NCBI GenBank assembly: GCA_029945945.1
Contig: JAQSDM010000009.1
Location: forward strand, 496,001 to 560,000
Direction of reading: 5' to 3'
Source: Algoriphagus sp.
GTDB taxonomy: Bacteria > Bacteroidota > Bacteroidia > Cytophagales > Cyclobacteriaceae
DNA: 64,000 bases
Of this stretch, positions 37,744-47,008 are shown piece by piece. How positions within the stretch are numbered: position 1 is the first letter of the stretch; every line of letters starts with the position of its first letter. A model generated the notes under the pieces. It was not told where the DNA came from. It ran no database searches and saw nothing but the letters and a program-made list of their open reading frames with translations. A program made the translations under genes and the position numbers.

Positions 37744-40500
37744 ATGCGCAAAATTTTACTCGCGTTCCTTTTTTTCGTGACCCAATTCACTTTTTCACAG
37801 ACTATTACCGGAATTGTTCGGGAAAAAGGCTCAGGTTTGCCTTTGCCTTTTGCCAATATTTTTATCAATAATACCTCGCTGGGGGCGGCTACGGATGTAG
37901 ATGGGAAATTCAGGCTTACCGGAAATTTTTCCAGTGAGATCGAATTGGTAGCCTCCTTTGTGGGATATGTCACCGAAGTGAAAGCAATTTCTTTTCGGGG
38001 AAAAAATGAGGTTCAAATCGAATTCCAACTCGCATTTAATGAATCTAATCTTACCGAAGTGGAGCTTAAGTCCAAGCGCGATAAATCGTGGGAACGGGAA
38101 TTTCGACGTTTTAAGGAAGTTTTCTTAGCATTACCCGATGATCCTTATAAAAGCCAAATAGAAATTCATAATCCATGGGTGGTCGATTTTGAAAAAGTAA
38201 AAGTCAAGCAAGGGCAAAATTATCTAAGGGCTACAGCGCAAGAACCCTTAAAAATCACCAATACGGCTTTGGGTTATGAAATCGACTATTACTTACAAGA
38301 TTTCAGAGTGCTGAGAAATGGTTCAAGATTTTACGGCCAAGTTTTTTATGAACCCATTCCTTCCAAAGACGCGAATGAAAATGAACAGTGGAATAATGAG
38401 CGCGAAGCGAATTATCACAGTTCGCTCAGACATCTTAACCGGTCAATTCTGCTGAATTCTCCTGATTCCATTCATTTCAATCTCTATACAGTATTGCCCG
38501 AAAACCCCCAACGTAGGCGGACGAATGATTTCTATGTCGAGTTAGATCAATCTATCAAATCTATTCCTAAGGACTCCATTCTGAGGAGGCCTTTGGGTGA
38601 TGGGAATTACAGGATTTTTTTACCGGGAAGAATTGAAATCCATCATTTCGATAAATCATGGAAAAATGAGTACTACATCAATGTGAAGCATGCTATTAGT
38701 TGGATTGATGCACCTGAAGGTTATTATGACGTCGATCGTCAGGGTACTTTGATCAATCCCACTCAGCTGGTTCTTTCAGGATATTTAGGTCGCCAGCGTG
38801 TAGCGCGGATTTTGCCAAGTGATTTTGAACCTCAAGGATATTTCCTTTCTCAAGGAGCTCAGCAGGAAGTGGTCAGCAGCCCAGCTATCCGACTCAATCG
38901 ATTGAGAGAAAAGGCTTGGTTGGCTACAAACAAACCCTATTTCTATCCAGGTGAGACGGCTTGGGTAGGTGGTAGGATGCTATACCAAGAGCAGGCATTG
39001 TCCGACACACTAAGCCGGGTTGTCTATGTCGATTTGGTCAATTCAGATGCTGAAATCGTTCAATCTGCCACCTTCCCAATAGAAAACGGAAAAATTTCAG
39101 GTGGGATGTTTTTGGATCAGAATCTGGTTCCGGGTGATTATGCGCTTAGATCATATACCCACTGGAATCAAAACTTTGGCGAGATAGATCAATTTTTGAC
39201 TCCTTTGATAATTATGGAGCCAGGCATAAAACCCAAAGTAGAAACGGTGGAATCAGAGCCGCTCTATGATGAAATAAGTGTGATTCCACAGTTTTCTATT
39301 CATGATTCACTGAGTTATCAAGTGATGGATTTAAAACTGGAATTTTTGGATGAATTAGAAAATCCAATTGATTCAGATTTTATCTTAAGCATTACTAATG
39401 CAGAGGCCGTCGTAGAATTAGATCAAGGTAATTCCCTTGAAAAATCACTGGAATGGTTGGACAAGCCTATACCGGATGAGTACGAAGTAGCACTTTCCAA
39501 TCCTATAGAATTTGGCATTTCCATTCAGGGGCAGTTTACTCCCACCAATAAAAAGCAACCGATTGTCAATCCAATTACGGTGGTGCGTGGAGATTTGGAG
39601 GATTATGGCGAGGTCAAAACAGATTCCGCTGGATTTTTCTGGGCGACAGGATTGTATTTTCAGGATACGGCAAAGATTGCTATTGGGGCCTTGGATTCGA
39701 AAAGGAGGCCCTATGGTAAAGTAGAACTTTATCCTATGAATAAACCATTGGTCCCAAAGGACATTCCCAAACTGGAATATTCTAAGGAAGCTATTCAAAT
39801 GGAAAATGGGCTGCTCGATATTGCTGGAGATTTTATTCTCTTAGATGAGTTTGTGAAAGAAGCGGCAAAGGAAAGAGAGATAGATACAGATTGGTTTGGT
39901 TATGGGGAACCAGATCGGGTGATCACTGAAGAACAAATGGAACTAAGCGTAACATTATGTGGCGTATTGCAAAGAATGGGGTTTAACTGTCTTACGCTGA
40001 AGTTTGGTAATTATACGTTTGGTGAGCGTACTGGAACTCCACTATTGATAATTGATGGATTCAAATATCCATTTTTAGAGGGGGGAGAATTTAAAGAGAT
40101 GCTCGATTCTTATGTGCCACAGTATTTAGAATCAGTTGGAGTCTATACTTTCAGTACTACTGTATTTGGAATGGCAGGCTATGCTGGAGTCATCGTTTTG
40201 AAGACTAAGCGAGGACAAAGATGGACAGTCGACTCTGATCGTAAATTCAATTCAGAAGGTTTTCAGATATTCGATATTCCGGGTTTTACTGTTTTTCAGG
40301 AGTTTCCCAAAGATCCACCATCAGACCAATTCTTGAAGAAAAAACCAACACTTTTTTGGGATCCTGTAGCGCAAACAGAAGTTGGAGAATTTAAAACTAG
40401 GATAAAAATTCCCTACGGTGTCACCAAAGCGAAGTTGAGAGTGGAAGGAATGACACTAGATGGAGAGCCGTTTTACAAGATGATTTTATTAGAATTTTAA
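37744..40500 (+). CDS. Large secreted protein: carboxypeptidase-regulatory-like domain plus TonB-plug-like C-terminus, no barrel
   Basis: 918 residues with a signal peptide (MRKILLAFLFFVTQFTFSQ). Residues about 20-105 form the N-terminal domain seen in SusC proteins (TGIVREKGSGLPLPFANIF, GKFRLTGNF). A long middle region has the macroglobulin-like stretch PYFYPGETAWVGGRMLYQ (about 398) and VPGDYALRSYTHWNQ. The C-terminal part has TPLLIIDGFKYPF and FGMAGYAGVIVLKTKRG, the plug pattern of TonB receptors, but the protein ends about 130 residues later without a barrel. The reading frame is intact. Function unknown; surface or periplasmic role likely. It looks AT-richer than its neighbours by eye. 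Confidence 0.75.
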   Translation: MRKILLAFLFFVTQFTFSQTITGIVREKGSGLPLPFANIFINNTSLGAATDVDGKFRLTGNFSSEIELVASFVGYVTEVKAISFRGKNEVQIEFQLAFNESNLTEVELKSKRDKSWEREFRRFKEVFLALPDDPYKSQIEIHNPWVVDFEKVKVKQGQNYLRATAQEPLKITNTALGYEIDYYLQDFRVLRNGSRFYGQVFYEPIPSKDANENEQWNNEREANYHSSLRHLNRSILLNSPDSIHFNLYTVLPENPQRRRTNDFYVELDQSIKSIPKDSILRRPLGDGNYRIFLPGRIEIHHFDKSWKNEYYINVKHAISWIDAPEGYYDVDRQGTLINPTQLVLSGYLGRQRVARILPSDFEPQGYFLSQGAQQEVVSSPAIRLNRLREKAWLATNKPYFYPGETAWVGGRMLYQEQALSDTLSRVVYVDLVNSDAEIVQSATFPIENGKISGGMFLDQNLVPGDYALRSYTHWNQNFGEIDQFLTPLIIMEPGIKPKVETVESEPLYDEISVIPQFSIHDSLSYQVMDLKLEFLDELENPIDSDFILSITNAEAVVELDQGNSLEKSLEWLDKPIPDEYEVALSNPIEFGISIQGQFTPTNKKQPIVNPITVVRGDLEDYGEVKTDSAGFFWATGLYFQDTAKIAIGALDSKRRPYGKVELYPMNKPLVPKDIPKLEYSKEAIQMENGLLDIAGDFILLDEFVKEAAKEREIDTDWFGYGEPDRVITEEQMELSVTLCGVLQRMGFNCLTLKFGNYTFGERTGTPLLIIDGFKYPFLEGGEFKEMLDSYVPQYLESVGVYTFSTTVFGMAGYAGVIVLKTKRGQRWTVDSDRKFNSEGFQIFDIPGFTVFQEFPKDPPSDQFLKKKPTLFWDPVAQTEVGEFKTRIKIPYGVTKAKLRVEGMTLDGEPFYKMILLEF

Positions 40501-40576
40501 TATGGATTTTAACTGTAAATCGCCATCCAACTTTTAAATCTTGTCTACAAGAAATCATTTTCAGTTTGGAGCGAAG

Positions 40577-40618
40577 GAATTATGATTTATGATATCAAAT
40601 TTATGATTTCGGATTTAA
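40577..40618. repeat. Heptad array, GATTTAT type
   Basis: Six 7-nt units in register: GAATTAT, GATTTAT, GATATCA, AATTTAT, GATTTCG, GATTTAA. It lies 77 nt after the preceding stop and just before a terminator. The same word recurs in the arrays at 55760 and 58850. Confidence 0.65.
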
Positions 40619-40626
40619 CAAAAGCA

Positions 40627-40669
40627 AAACCCCGATTATACTTTCTTAAAAAGTGTAGCCGGGGTTTCT
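40627..40669. terminator. Long bipartite hairpin between convergent genes
   Basis: Outer stem AAACCCCG (40627-40634) with CGGGGTTT (40660-40667) and an inner ACTTT/AAAGT stem, flanked by A on the left and T-rich sequence on the right. It fits a terminator for the 37744 gene and perhaps for DUF4301. Confidence 0.7.
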
Positions 40670-40730
40670 TAAATCTTACCTCTAATTCTTACATCTTAAT
40701 GTCTTGGTTCTTGAATCTTGCTTCTCAAAA
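40668..40730. repeat. Heptad array, CTTAAAT type
   Basis: Nine consecutive 7-nt units with no spacer: CTTAAAT, CTTACCT, CTAATTC, TTACATC, TTAATGT, CTTGGTT, CTTGAAT, CTTGCTT, CTCAAAA. The array begins at the terminator and ends exactly at the DUF4301 stop codon (40731). Confidence 0.7.
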
Positions 40731-42242
40731 TCACTGATGCTCGTCTCTCAGCAGATCATTCACGGTTTTTACAGGATTGAAGGTGATCAGGGGAACTTCC
40801 ACAAACATCGTGTTCCAGTTTGACATCGCCCCGTTCCAAAGTCCGGGCAACTCCAAAGCTTTCAATTCTCTTCCTGATTTTGATTTTTCGGTGATGAATC
40901 CTGTCTTCATATCTCTGCATTTCAGCAGGTCAAAAGGTCTTCCACGGTAATCTTTGGTTCCACAAACCAAGTCAACAGGATTGAAGTGAGTTGCCGCATT
41001 AAAATGCTTTTTGGATTCCGGATCATTCAAATCGATTTGAGCTGTTTCCAATATCTGAAGCGATTGTGAACCATCTTCCTCTTTCACCCAGAAAGGTCCG
41101 CCTCCGGGTTCACCCGTATTTTTCACCATTCCGCAGACACGGATCGGTCGGTCAAGTTTGGTTTTCAGGTAGAAAGCCTGAAAATCGATCGAGTGCGTAT
41201 GAAAATCCTCTGGTAATTTTGCTCCCAAATCATGAGTGAAAACATGCTCAGCATGACGTACTGACTGCTGGTCAATCGTCCTGTCCAGATTTCGCAAAGC
41301 GTGGAAGATTTTCTCCTGAATCTCCAAAAGAAGACCTCCAATGGCGATTTTATAATTTTTGGTTTCTTCTTTCAATCGATCAGGAACGACGTTATCGATG
41401 TTTTTGATGAAGATCAAATCAGCATGAATGTCGTTCAGATTTTCTAGCAACGCTCCGTGTCCTGCAGGTCTGAAAAGTAAACTTCCGTCTTCTTCAAGAA
41501 AGGGGCTGTTATCTGTATTGACCGCAATCGTATCTGTTGATTTCTTTTGACGGGAATAGCTGATGTCGAAGTTGACGCCAAATTCCTTTTTCAGTCCGGG
41601 AAGGATCAAAGCGATTTCTTCCTTGAATTTCTCATCGTGCTCAGGCGAAACGGTAAAGTGAATTTTCACCGTGTTTCCTTCCCCGATCGCATATTCAATT
41701 CCTTCGATCAAATGCTCGTGAGCGGGAGTTCTGCGCTCGTCCGGATACGAATGGAATCGGAGCAAGCCTTTCGGAAGATTTCCATATCCCAATCCATCGT
41801 CAAAAAGTAAGGCTTCCAAAATGCCTTTATAGTCTTTTGAATCTAAGCTTTGAGCAATGCTTGATCCTCGCAGGATCAAAGCAGCATCAAGATCATCGTA
41901 GAAGGCAAACTTCTCGATGTTGTTCATGAATTTCTGCACAAAGGCGCTTTTACTGATATCGCCGTCACCTTCGACGAATGAGAAAAGATCTTTAAACATC
42001 CGCGAAGCAGCCCCGCTTGCCGGCACAAATTTCACCACTTCGATTTGGGCAGCTTTGTCCGGATAAGTGAGGAGGTGATGTCTTAAATCCTTATCGTGCA
42101 AAACTTTGATTCCATCGCCGGGAGTGGCAGGAGCGGCGATTGTGAGAAATGGAAAACCATTTTTGAAATTATCGATTTGTTCGGCAACTGTCTCAGGAGA
42201 CATGCCTTGGGCTAAAATTTTAGATTTTAAACCTGAATCCAT
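40731..42242 (-). CDS. DUF4301 family protein
   Basis: 503 residues. Contains KFVPASGAASRMFKDL, which resembles a nucleotide-binding start, RPAGHGALLENLNDI and FIKNIDNVVP, a pattern similar to UDP-sugar pyrophosphorylases. The family is widespread in Bacteroidota and has no proven activity; a nucleotidyltransferase-like fold is my inference. The gene is flanked by a heptad array at its 3' end and faces pxpC on the same strand, 122 nt away. Not obviously part of that operon. Confidence 0.85.
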   Translation of the reverse strand: MDSGLKSKILAQGMSPETVAEQIDNFKNGFPFLTIAAPATPGDGIKVLHDKDLRHHLLTYPDKAAQIEVVKFVPASGAASRMFKDLFSFVEGDGDISKSAFVQKFMNNIEKFAFYDDLDAALILRGSSIAQSLDSKDYKGILEALLFDDGLGYGNLPKGLLRFHSYPDERRTPAHEHLIEGIEYAIGEGNTVKIHFTVSPEHDEKFKEEIALILPGLKKEFGVNFDISYSRQKKSTDTIAVNTDNSPFLEEDGSLLFRPAGHGALLENLNDIHADLIFIKNIDNVVPDRLKEETKNYKIAIGGLLLEIQEKIFHALRNLDRTIDQQSVRHAEHVFTHDLGAKLPEDFHTHSIDFQAFYLKTKLDRPIRVCGMVKNTGEPGGGPFWVKEEDGSQSLQILETAQIDLNDPESKKHFNAATHFNPVDLVCGTKDYRGRPFDLLKCRDMKTGFITEKSKSGRELKALELPGLWNGAMSNWNTMFVEVPLITFNPVKTVNDLLRDEHQ

Positions 42243-42364
42243 GGGTTTTTGGGTTGTTCGTGAAAAAAGGGAAGATAGCAGTCAAACTGACTTTGCTCAA
42301 GTTTAAACCTTATTTTTTTGAATAATTATTTGAATTCAAATTTTCCCACTCGATTTGAGTTCAG

Positions 42365-43234
42365 TCAAACTTTCAGAAAAGAGAATCTGATTTTTTGAGA
42401 GGGCTTTTTCTGAGCTAAAACTGACAAAGATTCTTCCGGAAACTGAAGGATTCTCGGATAGCCACCTGTCACCTGGGCATCTCGCATCAGGATTATCAGT
42501 TTTCCCCCGGATGTCAATTGAACTGTTCCCGGGAAAACAGGTGCAGTAGCCAGCTCAGGCAATGAGTTTGGAATCAGTTCTTCCAGTTGGATTGCCATTC
42601 GATTTTTCAGATTGGAAATTGTGAAACTCCCTTCGGAAAGCTGCTTTTGAGATTTCTTGTCCAGCAATTCCCAATCCGGTCCGGGATAGACATTTATGGC
42701 TTCCTTTTCAAACCCACTTGTATTCCATTTTGCCTTGGAATTGGTAAAGGATGGAATCTCCTGAGTTGTGAAATAGGGGATTAAGGCATTTTTCCGGGCA
42801 GTGTATTCAGCAGTAATTCCCTGATACCAACTTTTGGATTCCAGAATTTCATCTGTTTGGAATCCTCCTTTTATACCCAAATAAAGAATCGATCCTTGAA
42901 GGAATGCTCCAATTTCAATTGTATCTCCTTCCACAATCGGGATCAAGCCAAAAGAGGAGACTGGTTTTCCATTCAGATTGCAATCGACTTTGGCACCGGC
43001 AAGGCAAATCAAGGTCGGAGAATCAAATTCAGCTTTGAATCCGGGTTGGCTGATTTCCAAAACCGCGTCATATTCCTTGTTTTTCAGCAAATGGTTGATC
43101 CAGGAAAAGGCCTTATGATCCATAGCTCCGGAATAGGGCACTCCGAACTGAGAAAACCCAATTCTTCCCAAATCCTGAACGGAAGTTCCGGGCCCCGTTT
43201 TCAGAATTTTCAAATAGGCAGGGTCTTTAATCAT
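42365..43234 (-). CDS. pxpC: 5-oxoprolinase subunit PxpC (carboxyltransferase-like)
   Basis: 289 residues of the AHS2/KipA family. N-terminal KTGPGTSVQDLGRIGFSQFGVPYSGAMD is the family hallmark (GTSVQDLGR, GVPYSGAMD). Together with PxpA and PxpB it hydrolyses 5-oxoproline to glutamate with ATP. Slightly shorter than usual (about 310 aa), mainly at the C-terminus, but no frameshift is seen. Its start overlaps the end of pxpB by 4 nt, indicating translational coupling. Confidence 0.92.
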   Translation of the reverse strand: MIKDPAYLKILKTGPGTSVQDLGRIGFSQFGVPYSGAMDHKAFSWINHLLKNKEYDAVLEISQPGFKAEFDSPTLICLAGAKVDCNLNGKPVSSFGLIPIVEGDTIEIGAFLQGSILYLGIKGGFQTDEILESKSWYQGITAEYTARKNALIPYFTTQEIPSFTNSKAKWNTSGFEKEAINVYPGPDWELLDKKSQKQLSEGSFTISNLKNRMAIQLEELIPNSLPELATAPVFPGTVQLTSGGKLIILMRDAQVTGGYPRILQFPEESLSVLAQKKPSQKIRFSFLKV

Positions 43235-43932
43235 CGCAGCTCGGGAAGTTTTGGTTGACGAATGAGTAAATCAAATTCCTTTTCGGAAATAGGTGTAAAA
43301 AGCAATTTCTCTCCAGGTTCTGCCCAAACGGCAGGAATTAACTGCGGGTCAAAAAGCCTGATCGGAGATCTTCCGATCAGATGCCAGCCGCCGGGACTTT
43401 CCGAAGGATAAATACCTGTCTGACTGCCACCGATGGCAACCGAACCTGCCGGAACACTCAAATCAGGAATCCGCTTTCTGGGAGTATTCAACTTCTCAGG
43501 AAGACCGTTCAAATACATGAATCCCGGTAAAAACCCGAAGAAATGAATCCGATACTCAACTGAAGAGTGAAGCGAAATCAAGTCGGCAACCGAGATATTC
43601 TTACTTTCAGCCAAAGTTTCCAAATCTCTTCCGGTGGAGGAAGAATAGCGAACAGGAACTTTCCAGCAATCCTCGGAAAGGGATTTTAGCATGAGTATTT
43701 TTGGCATCGATTCCAGCCAGGAATTCAGTTCAGATGCTGGAATGGCAGTTTTCCAAACAATCGAAAGCGTCTGAAATCCGATTCGGGTTTCCTGAATCGT
43801 ATCACCAAAATCTTCCAAAACTTGGTTTTTTATTGCCAGTTGAAATCGGAGTAACTCATCGGAAATGGCTTCATTCCAAAAGAATTCTCCCAAGTTGGGT
43901 GTGATTAGTCGGTAGCCGGGAATCATTTCCAA
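43231..43932 (-). CDS. pxpB: 5-oxoprolinase subunit PxpB
   Basis: 233 residues of the AHS1/KipI family, with FFGFLPGFMYLNGLPEKLNTPRK (FLPGF and PRK marks), VPAGSVAIGGSQTGIYPSESPGGWHLIG. It partners PxpC in ATP-dependent 5-oxoproline cleavage; in Bacillus the homologue KipI also inhibits a sporulation kinase, not relevant here. It overlaps both neighbours (10 nt with pxpA, 4 nt with pxpC). Confidence 0.92.
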   Translation of the reverse strand: MEMIPGYRLITPNLGEFFWNEAISDELLRFQLAIKNQVLEDFGDTIQETRIGFQTLSIVWKTAIPASELNSWLESMPKILMLKSLSEDCWKVPVRYSSSTGRDLETLAESKNISVADLISLHSSVEYRIHFFGFLPGFMYLNGLPEKLNTPRKRIPDLSVPAGSVAIGGSQTGIYPSESPGGWHLIGRSPIRLFDPQLIPAVWAEPGEKLLFTPISEKEFDLLIRQPKLPELR

Positions 43933-44642
43933 AACCTTTTTCTGATGATCGGCAAGAACTCCAAAAGACCCGGATTATCTCCGTGAAAGCAAATCGTTTC
44001 AGCTTCAACAGGCAGTGATTTACCGGAAATTGAGAACAATTCCCCACGATCAAAAACCGATTCCAAATGTCTGATAATAGCATCTGAACTCGTGAGCAAG
44101 GAGCCTGATTTGGCTCGGGAAACTAGGCTGAAATCATCTTCGTAGGCTCGGTCACCAAATATTTCCAGCCTGAATTTCAGATTTTTTGAATTTACGAAAT
44201 ACTCCATTTGAGAATGTGGAGGCACAAAAATGGGAACTGAGGGAAAATGCTCCAATAGGAAATCAGTCAGTGAGTTTGCCAGTTCGGGTTTAGCTGCGGC
44301 ATCGTTATAAAGGGCACCGTGAAATTTGATATGATCGAAAGGTAAATCGAGTTCGTCGGCAACTTTCAGGAAAAGGTGAATCTGATTCAAAAGAGAGGAT
44401 AGGAGATCATCAATCGGAATATCCAGTGTCTTTCTCCCAAAATTATCTAAGTCCGGATAGGAGGGATGGGCACCGGCTTTCTTTCCAAAGGATTTACAAA
44501 GCTTAAGCGTTTCCCGGATGGAATCCCCATCTCCAAAATGCCCACCGCATGCCACACTTGCAACATCGATAAGTGGAATTACGAGGGGTTCACCCGGAAT
44601 TCCTTCGCCCAGGTCACAATTGATTTCAGGGTATTTTTTCAT
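43923..44642 (-). CDS. pxpA: 5-oxoprolinase subunit PxpA (LamB/YcsF family)
   Basis: 239 residues; starts KYPEINCDLGEGIPGEP, then ASVACGGHFGD, GAHPSYPD, FHGALYND and FGDRAYEDD, all LamB/YcsF signatures, including the histidine and aspartate residues of the metal-dependent hydrolase site. First gene of pxpABC, which removes the damage product 5-oxoproline. The initiating ATG at 44642 has no visible Shine-Dalgarno sequence. Confidence 0.93.
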   Translation of the reverse strand: MKKYPEINCDLGEGIPGEPLVIPLIDVASVACGGHFGDGDSIRETLKLCKSFGKKAGAHPSYPDLDNFGRKTLDIPIDDLLSSLLNQIHLFLKVADELDLPFDHIKFHGALYNDAAAKPELANSLTDFLLEHFPSVPIFVPPHSQMEYFVNSKNLKFRLEIFGDRAYEDDFSLVSRAKSGSLLTSSDAIIRHLESVFDRGELFSISGKSLPVEAETICFHGDNPGLLEFLPIIRKRFWK

Positions 44643-44785
44643 GATTCAAATCTCGTTTCGAAGATAATTTTTTCCATGGGAAATACTTTTGAAAAGCAAT
44701 GTTGAAACTGATTTCAATTCGACTCTTGACTTCTTTTTTGGAAATTTTTAAATTGAATAATCAATTCATTTAAACTTTTAAAGCT

Positions 44786-44920
44786 ATGGGAAAGGGAGAT
44801 ATGAAATCAAGAAAAGGGAAACTCACCAGAGGATCGTTTGGTGTGCGACGGCCAAAAAAAGATGCTAACAAGATCTCTCGAAAGGTCAAATTGGGCATTA
44901 TCAGGAGAAGAGCTACCTGA
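44786..44920 (+). CDS. 30S ribosomal protein THX (bTHX)
   Basis: A 44-residue, very basic protein starting MGKGDMKSRKGKLTRGSFG then VRRPKKDANK, the typical MGKGD...RGKxxRGxxGxxRPKK pattern of THX, which binds the head of the small ribosomal subunit. The C-terminal extension (KISRKVKLGIIRRRAT) is longer than in Thermus. Too short for most gene finders. It has its own terminator and is divergent from pxpA. Confidence 0.88.
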   Translation: MGKGDMKSRKGKLTRGSFGVRRPKKDANKISRKVKLGIIRRRAT

Positions 44921-44925
44921 GAAGG

Positions 44926-44949
44926 AAGAGGGCAAAAGCCCTCTTTTTA
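44926..44949 (+). terminator. Terminator of the THX gene
   Basis: AAGAGGGC (44926-44933), AAAA loop, GCCCTCTT (44938-44945), then T-rich, 5 nt after the stop. Confidence 0.9.
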
Positions 44950-44985
44950 TTTAAAGAAGCTGTAGTTTCTGGTGCAAACTCAGAT

Positions 44986-45495
44986 TCACAGATTATTATA
45001 ATGCTTGATCCACTCATTCAGCTGCTTAAAGTCAAGTTTTCCCTTTGCCAGTTTCAAATGGTGAATGATCGCCAGGGATTTTCTCATTCGGCTTTCTGAA
45101 TTTTTTACCGTAGTCACGATGAAAACCAAGCTTCTCTGTTTGCCTGGAGTCAATGATCTGAAATATTCATTTCCGGCTTCATCCTGATCCAGCAGAACCT
45201 GAAATTCATCCGGTACTTCATGGCCAAATTCGCTATGATCTCTTTCAATCTTTACCGAAAAGAGTTTTTCTTCATTCAGATCCAGCTTTTTTCGAAGGTC
45301 CTGATTTACCAGGACATACCAGCATTCTTTAGCTTTCATCAAGGCCATGTGATACGGCCCAGATTCCTTGATCCAGATCAAAACGCGTCGGTGAGTTTCG
45401 TCCATCATTTTCTCTGCAATCGCATCCGGAACAGGGATATGATAGTGCCAGTGGTTGAAGTCGAACTTGCCCAGTTTTTCTTCGAAGGAGATCAT
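44986..45495 (-). CDS. DUF1905 / YdeI-OmdA domain protein
   Basis: 169 residues in two parts: an N-terminal DUF1905-like barrel (FNHWHYHIPVPDAIAEKM, ALMKAKECWYVLVNQ) and a C-terminal YdeI/OmdA-type helical segment (YFRSLTPGKQRSLVFIVTTVKNSESRMRKS in part, residues about 112-140). Bacterial members were linked to bacteriocin protection, but the biochemical function is unknown. It is likely a separate transcript from the kinase gene upstream (71-nt gap). Confidence 0.8.
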   Translation of the reverse strand: MISFEEKLGKFDFNHWHYHIPVPDAIAEKMMDETHRRVLIWIKESGPYHMALMKAKECWYVLVNQDLRKKLDLNEEKLFSVKIERDHSEFGHEVPDEFQVLLDQDEAGNEYFRSLTPGKQRSLVFIVTTVKNSESRMRKSLAIIHHLKLAKGKLDFKQLNEWIKHYNNL

Positions 45496-45565
45496 AATCT
45501 TAATTTAAAGAGATCTGAGTTCAGGCCCTCTCTTAAATGTAGCTGTTTATCCGGTAACGTTTTGA

Positions 45566-47008
45566 TTAAGCCAGGTTGAAGGTGATGATGAAGTTTGTTC
45601 CTTTTCCCACTTCACTTTTTACACGGATTGATCCGCCATGGCTTAGGATGATACTTTGGGAATTGGTTAATCCCAAACCAGATCCTGTGGGTTTGTTGGT
45701 GAAGAATGGCTCGAAAAGACGTTCTAAATTCTCTTTGGATATTCCAACTCCATTGTCTCTGACCTCAATGCGGCAATGTTGTGACATGATATAAGTTTTA
45801 AGAACAAGCTTGCCCACACCTTCTTCCATCGCTTCGATTGCATTCACCAATAAATTGGTCAGAGCGATTTTGACTTTTTCGCTGTCCACATTGATTTCAC
45901 AAATGTCTTTCTGGTAAATTTTTTCGATCGTAATTCCTTTAAAATCAGCGCGATCCATCACATGCTCCAGCGCTTCATCTAGTAATTGATTGATTGAGCA
46001 GTTTTTGGTTTTTAACTCGGTAAATCGGGTGCTGTCCAAAAGTTGGGTAACCAGTTGGTTGATCCTGTCACAGTTTCTTCTTATTACATCAATCAGATCT
46101 CCACTCTCTTTTTTAACCTCTTCGGGGAGTTCCAGATTGAGTTGATCAGCAGAAAGTACAATAGTGGTCAGAGGATTCTTTACCTCATGAGCCAATAGCC
46201 GGGCTATTCTTCCCGTTGAAGAAAACTTCTTAAGATAGATGTCTTCCTCAACCTTAGCCTTGATTGCGCTCAGATCTTTGACCATCACCTGAAAAAGATT
46301 GACATCTTGCTTGACAATGCTGACCAGTGTGGTTATTAAATTATCACCTATGGCATGCATTGTTGCCTCCATTTCAAACATATCAAGATTATGATCCAGT
46401 ACATCGATCATTTGGTTTCGGGCTGCATCATCCTCAAACAGATCTTTAAAAAAATAATTTTCCTTATCCTTATCCAGGTGTGGATCAAACCCGAATTTGT
46501 TAACAAACATCGGATTGGCTTCCATGATTTTGCTATCCTGGTCCATAAGCAGGAAAGGGTCTCCCGCCCGCTCAAAAATTGAACGGAACTTCATGGCGGT
46601 ATTCTCCAATGACTCCAATAACTGGGCGTCCCGCATGGCGAATCGCATGGTTCTTTCCAGAATTCGTTCATCAAATTGCCCTTTGACCAGGTAATCTGAA
46701 GCTCCCAACTGAAGAGCTTCAAGGTCAATAATGGGCGAATTGATTCCGGTGAGCATGATGACCGGAGCGTGTTTCCGTAGGTTTTTGATCTCTTTAATCA
46801 AATCCACATCTCCGCTTTTTCCAAACTTATAGTCAATCAGAAAAACAGAGAACTTGCCTTTGAGCTTTGCCAGGGCTTCTTCAAGCGTTGGGGCATTTTC
46901 AAGTTCGTAGTTTTTAGCTTGAGTTTTTTGAAGAAGTGAAGTAACCAATACCAAATCATCCTGATCGTCATCTACATAAAGGATTCTGATCTTATCTTTT
47001 TCGGGCAT
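45566..47008 (-). CDS. Receiver-PAS-histidine kinase hybrid
   Basis: 480 residues, soluble. An N-terminal receiver domain (ILYVDDDQDD, phospho-acceptor Asp59 in FLIDYKF, conserved Lys in DYLVKGQ), a PAS domain (SIFERAGDPFLLMDQDS, about residues 140-250), HisKA with His274 in LLAHEVKNPLTT, and HATPase with NLLVNAIEAMEEG, DNGVGI and GSGLGL motifs. No membrane segment, so it senses an internal signal or takes phosphate from another kinase through the receiver. The nearby response regulators at 48044 and 48425 are candidate partners. Confidence 0.9.
   Translation of the reverse strand: MPEKDKIRILYVDDDQDDLVLVTSLLQKTQAKNYELENAPTLEEALAKLKGKFSVFLIDYKFGKSGDVDLIKEIKNLRKHAPVIMLTGINSPIIDLEALQLGASDYLVKGQFDERILERTMRFAMRDAQLLESLENTAMKFRSIFERAGDPFLLMDQDSKIMEANPMFVNKFGFDPHLDKDKENYFFKDLFEDDAARNQMIDVLDHNLDMFEMEATMHAIGDNLITTLVSIVKQDVNLFQVMVKDLSAIKAKVEEDIYLKKFSSTGRIARLLAHEVKNPLTTIVLSADQLNLELPEEVKKESGDLIDVIRRNCDRINQLVTQLLDSTRFTELKTKNCSINQLLDEALEHVMDRADFKGITIEKIYQKDICEINVDSEKVKIALTNLLVNAIEAMEEGVGKLVLKTYIMSQHCRIEVRDNGVGISKENLERLFEPFFTNKPTGSGLGLTNSQSIILSHGGSIRVKSEVGKGTNFIITFNLA

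Noticed and set aside
42328..42341. 14-bp palindrome ATTTGAATTCAAAT between pxpC and DUF4301
   Set aside because: AT-rich and single; no second copy or regulator to support an operator call.
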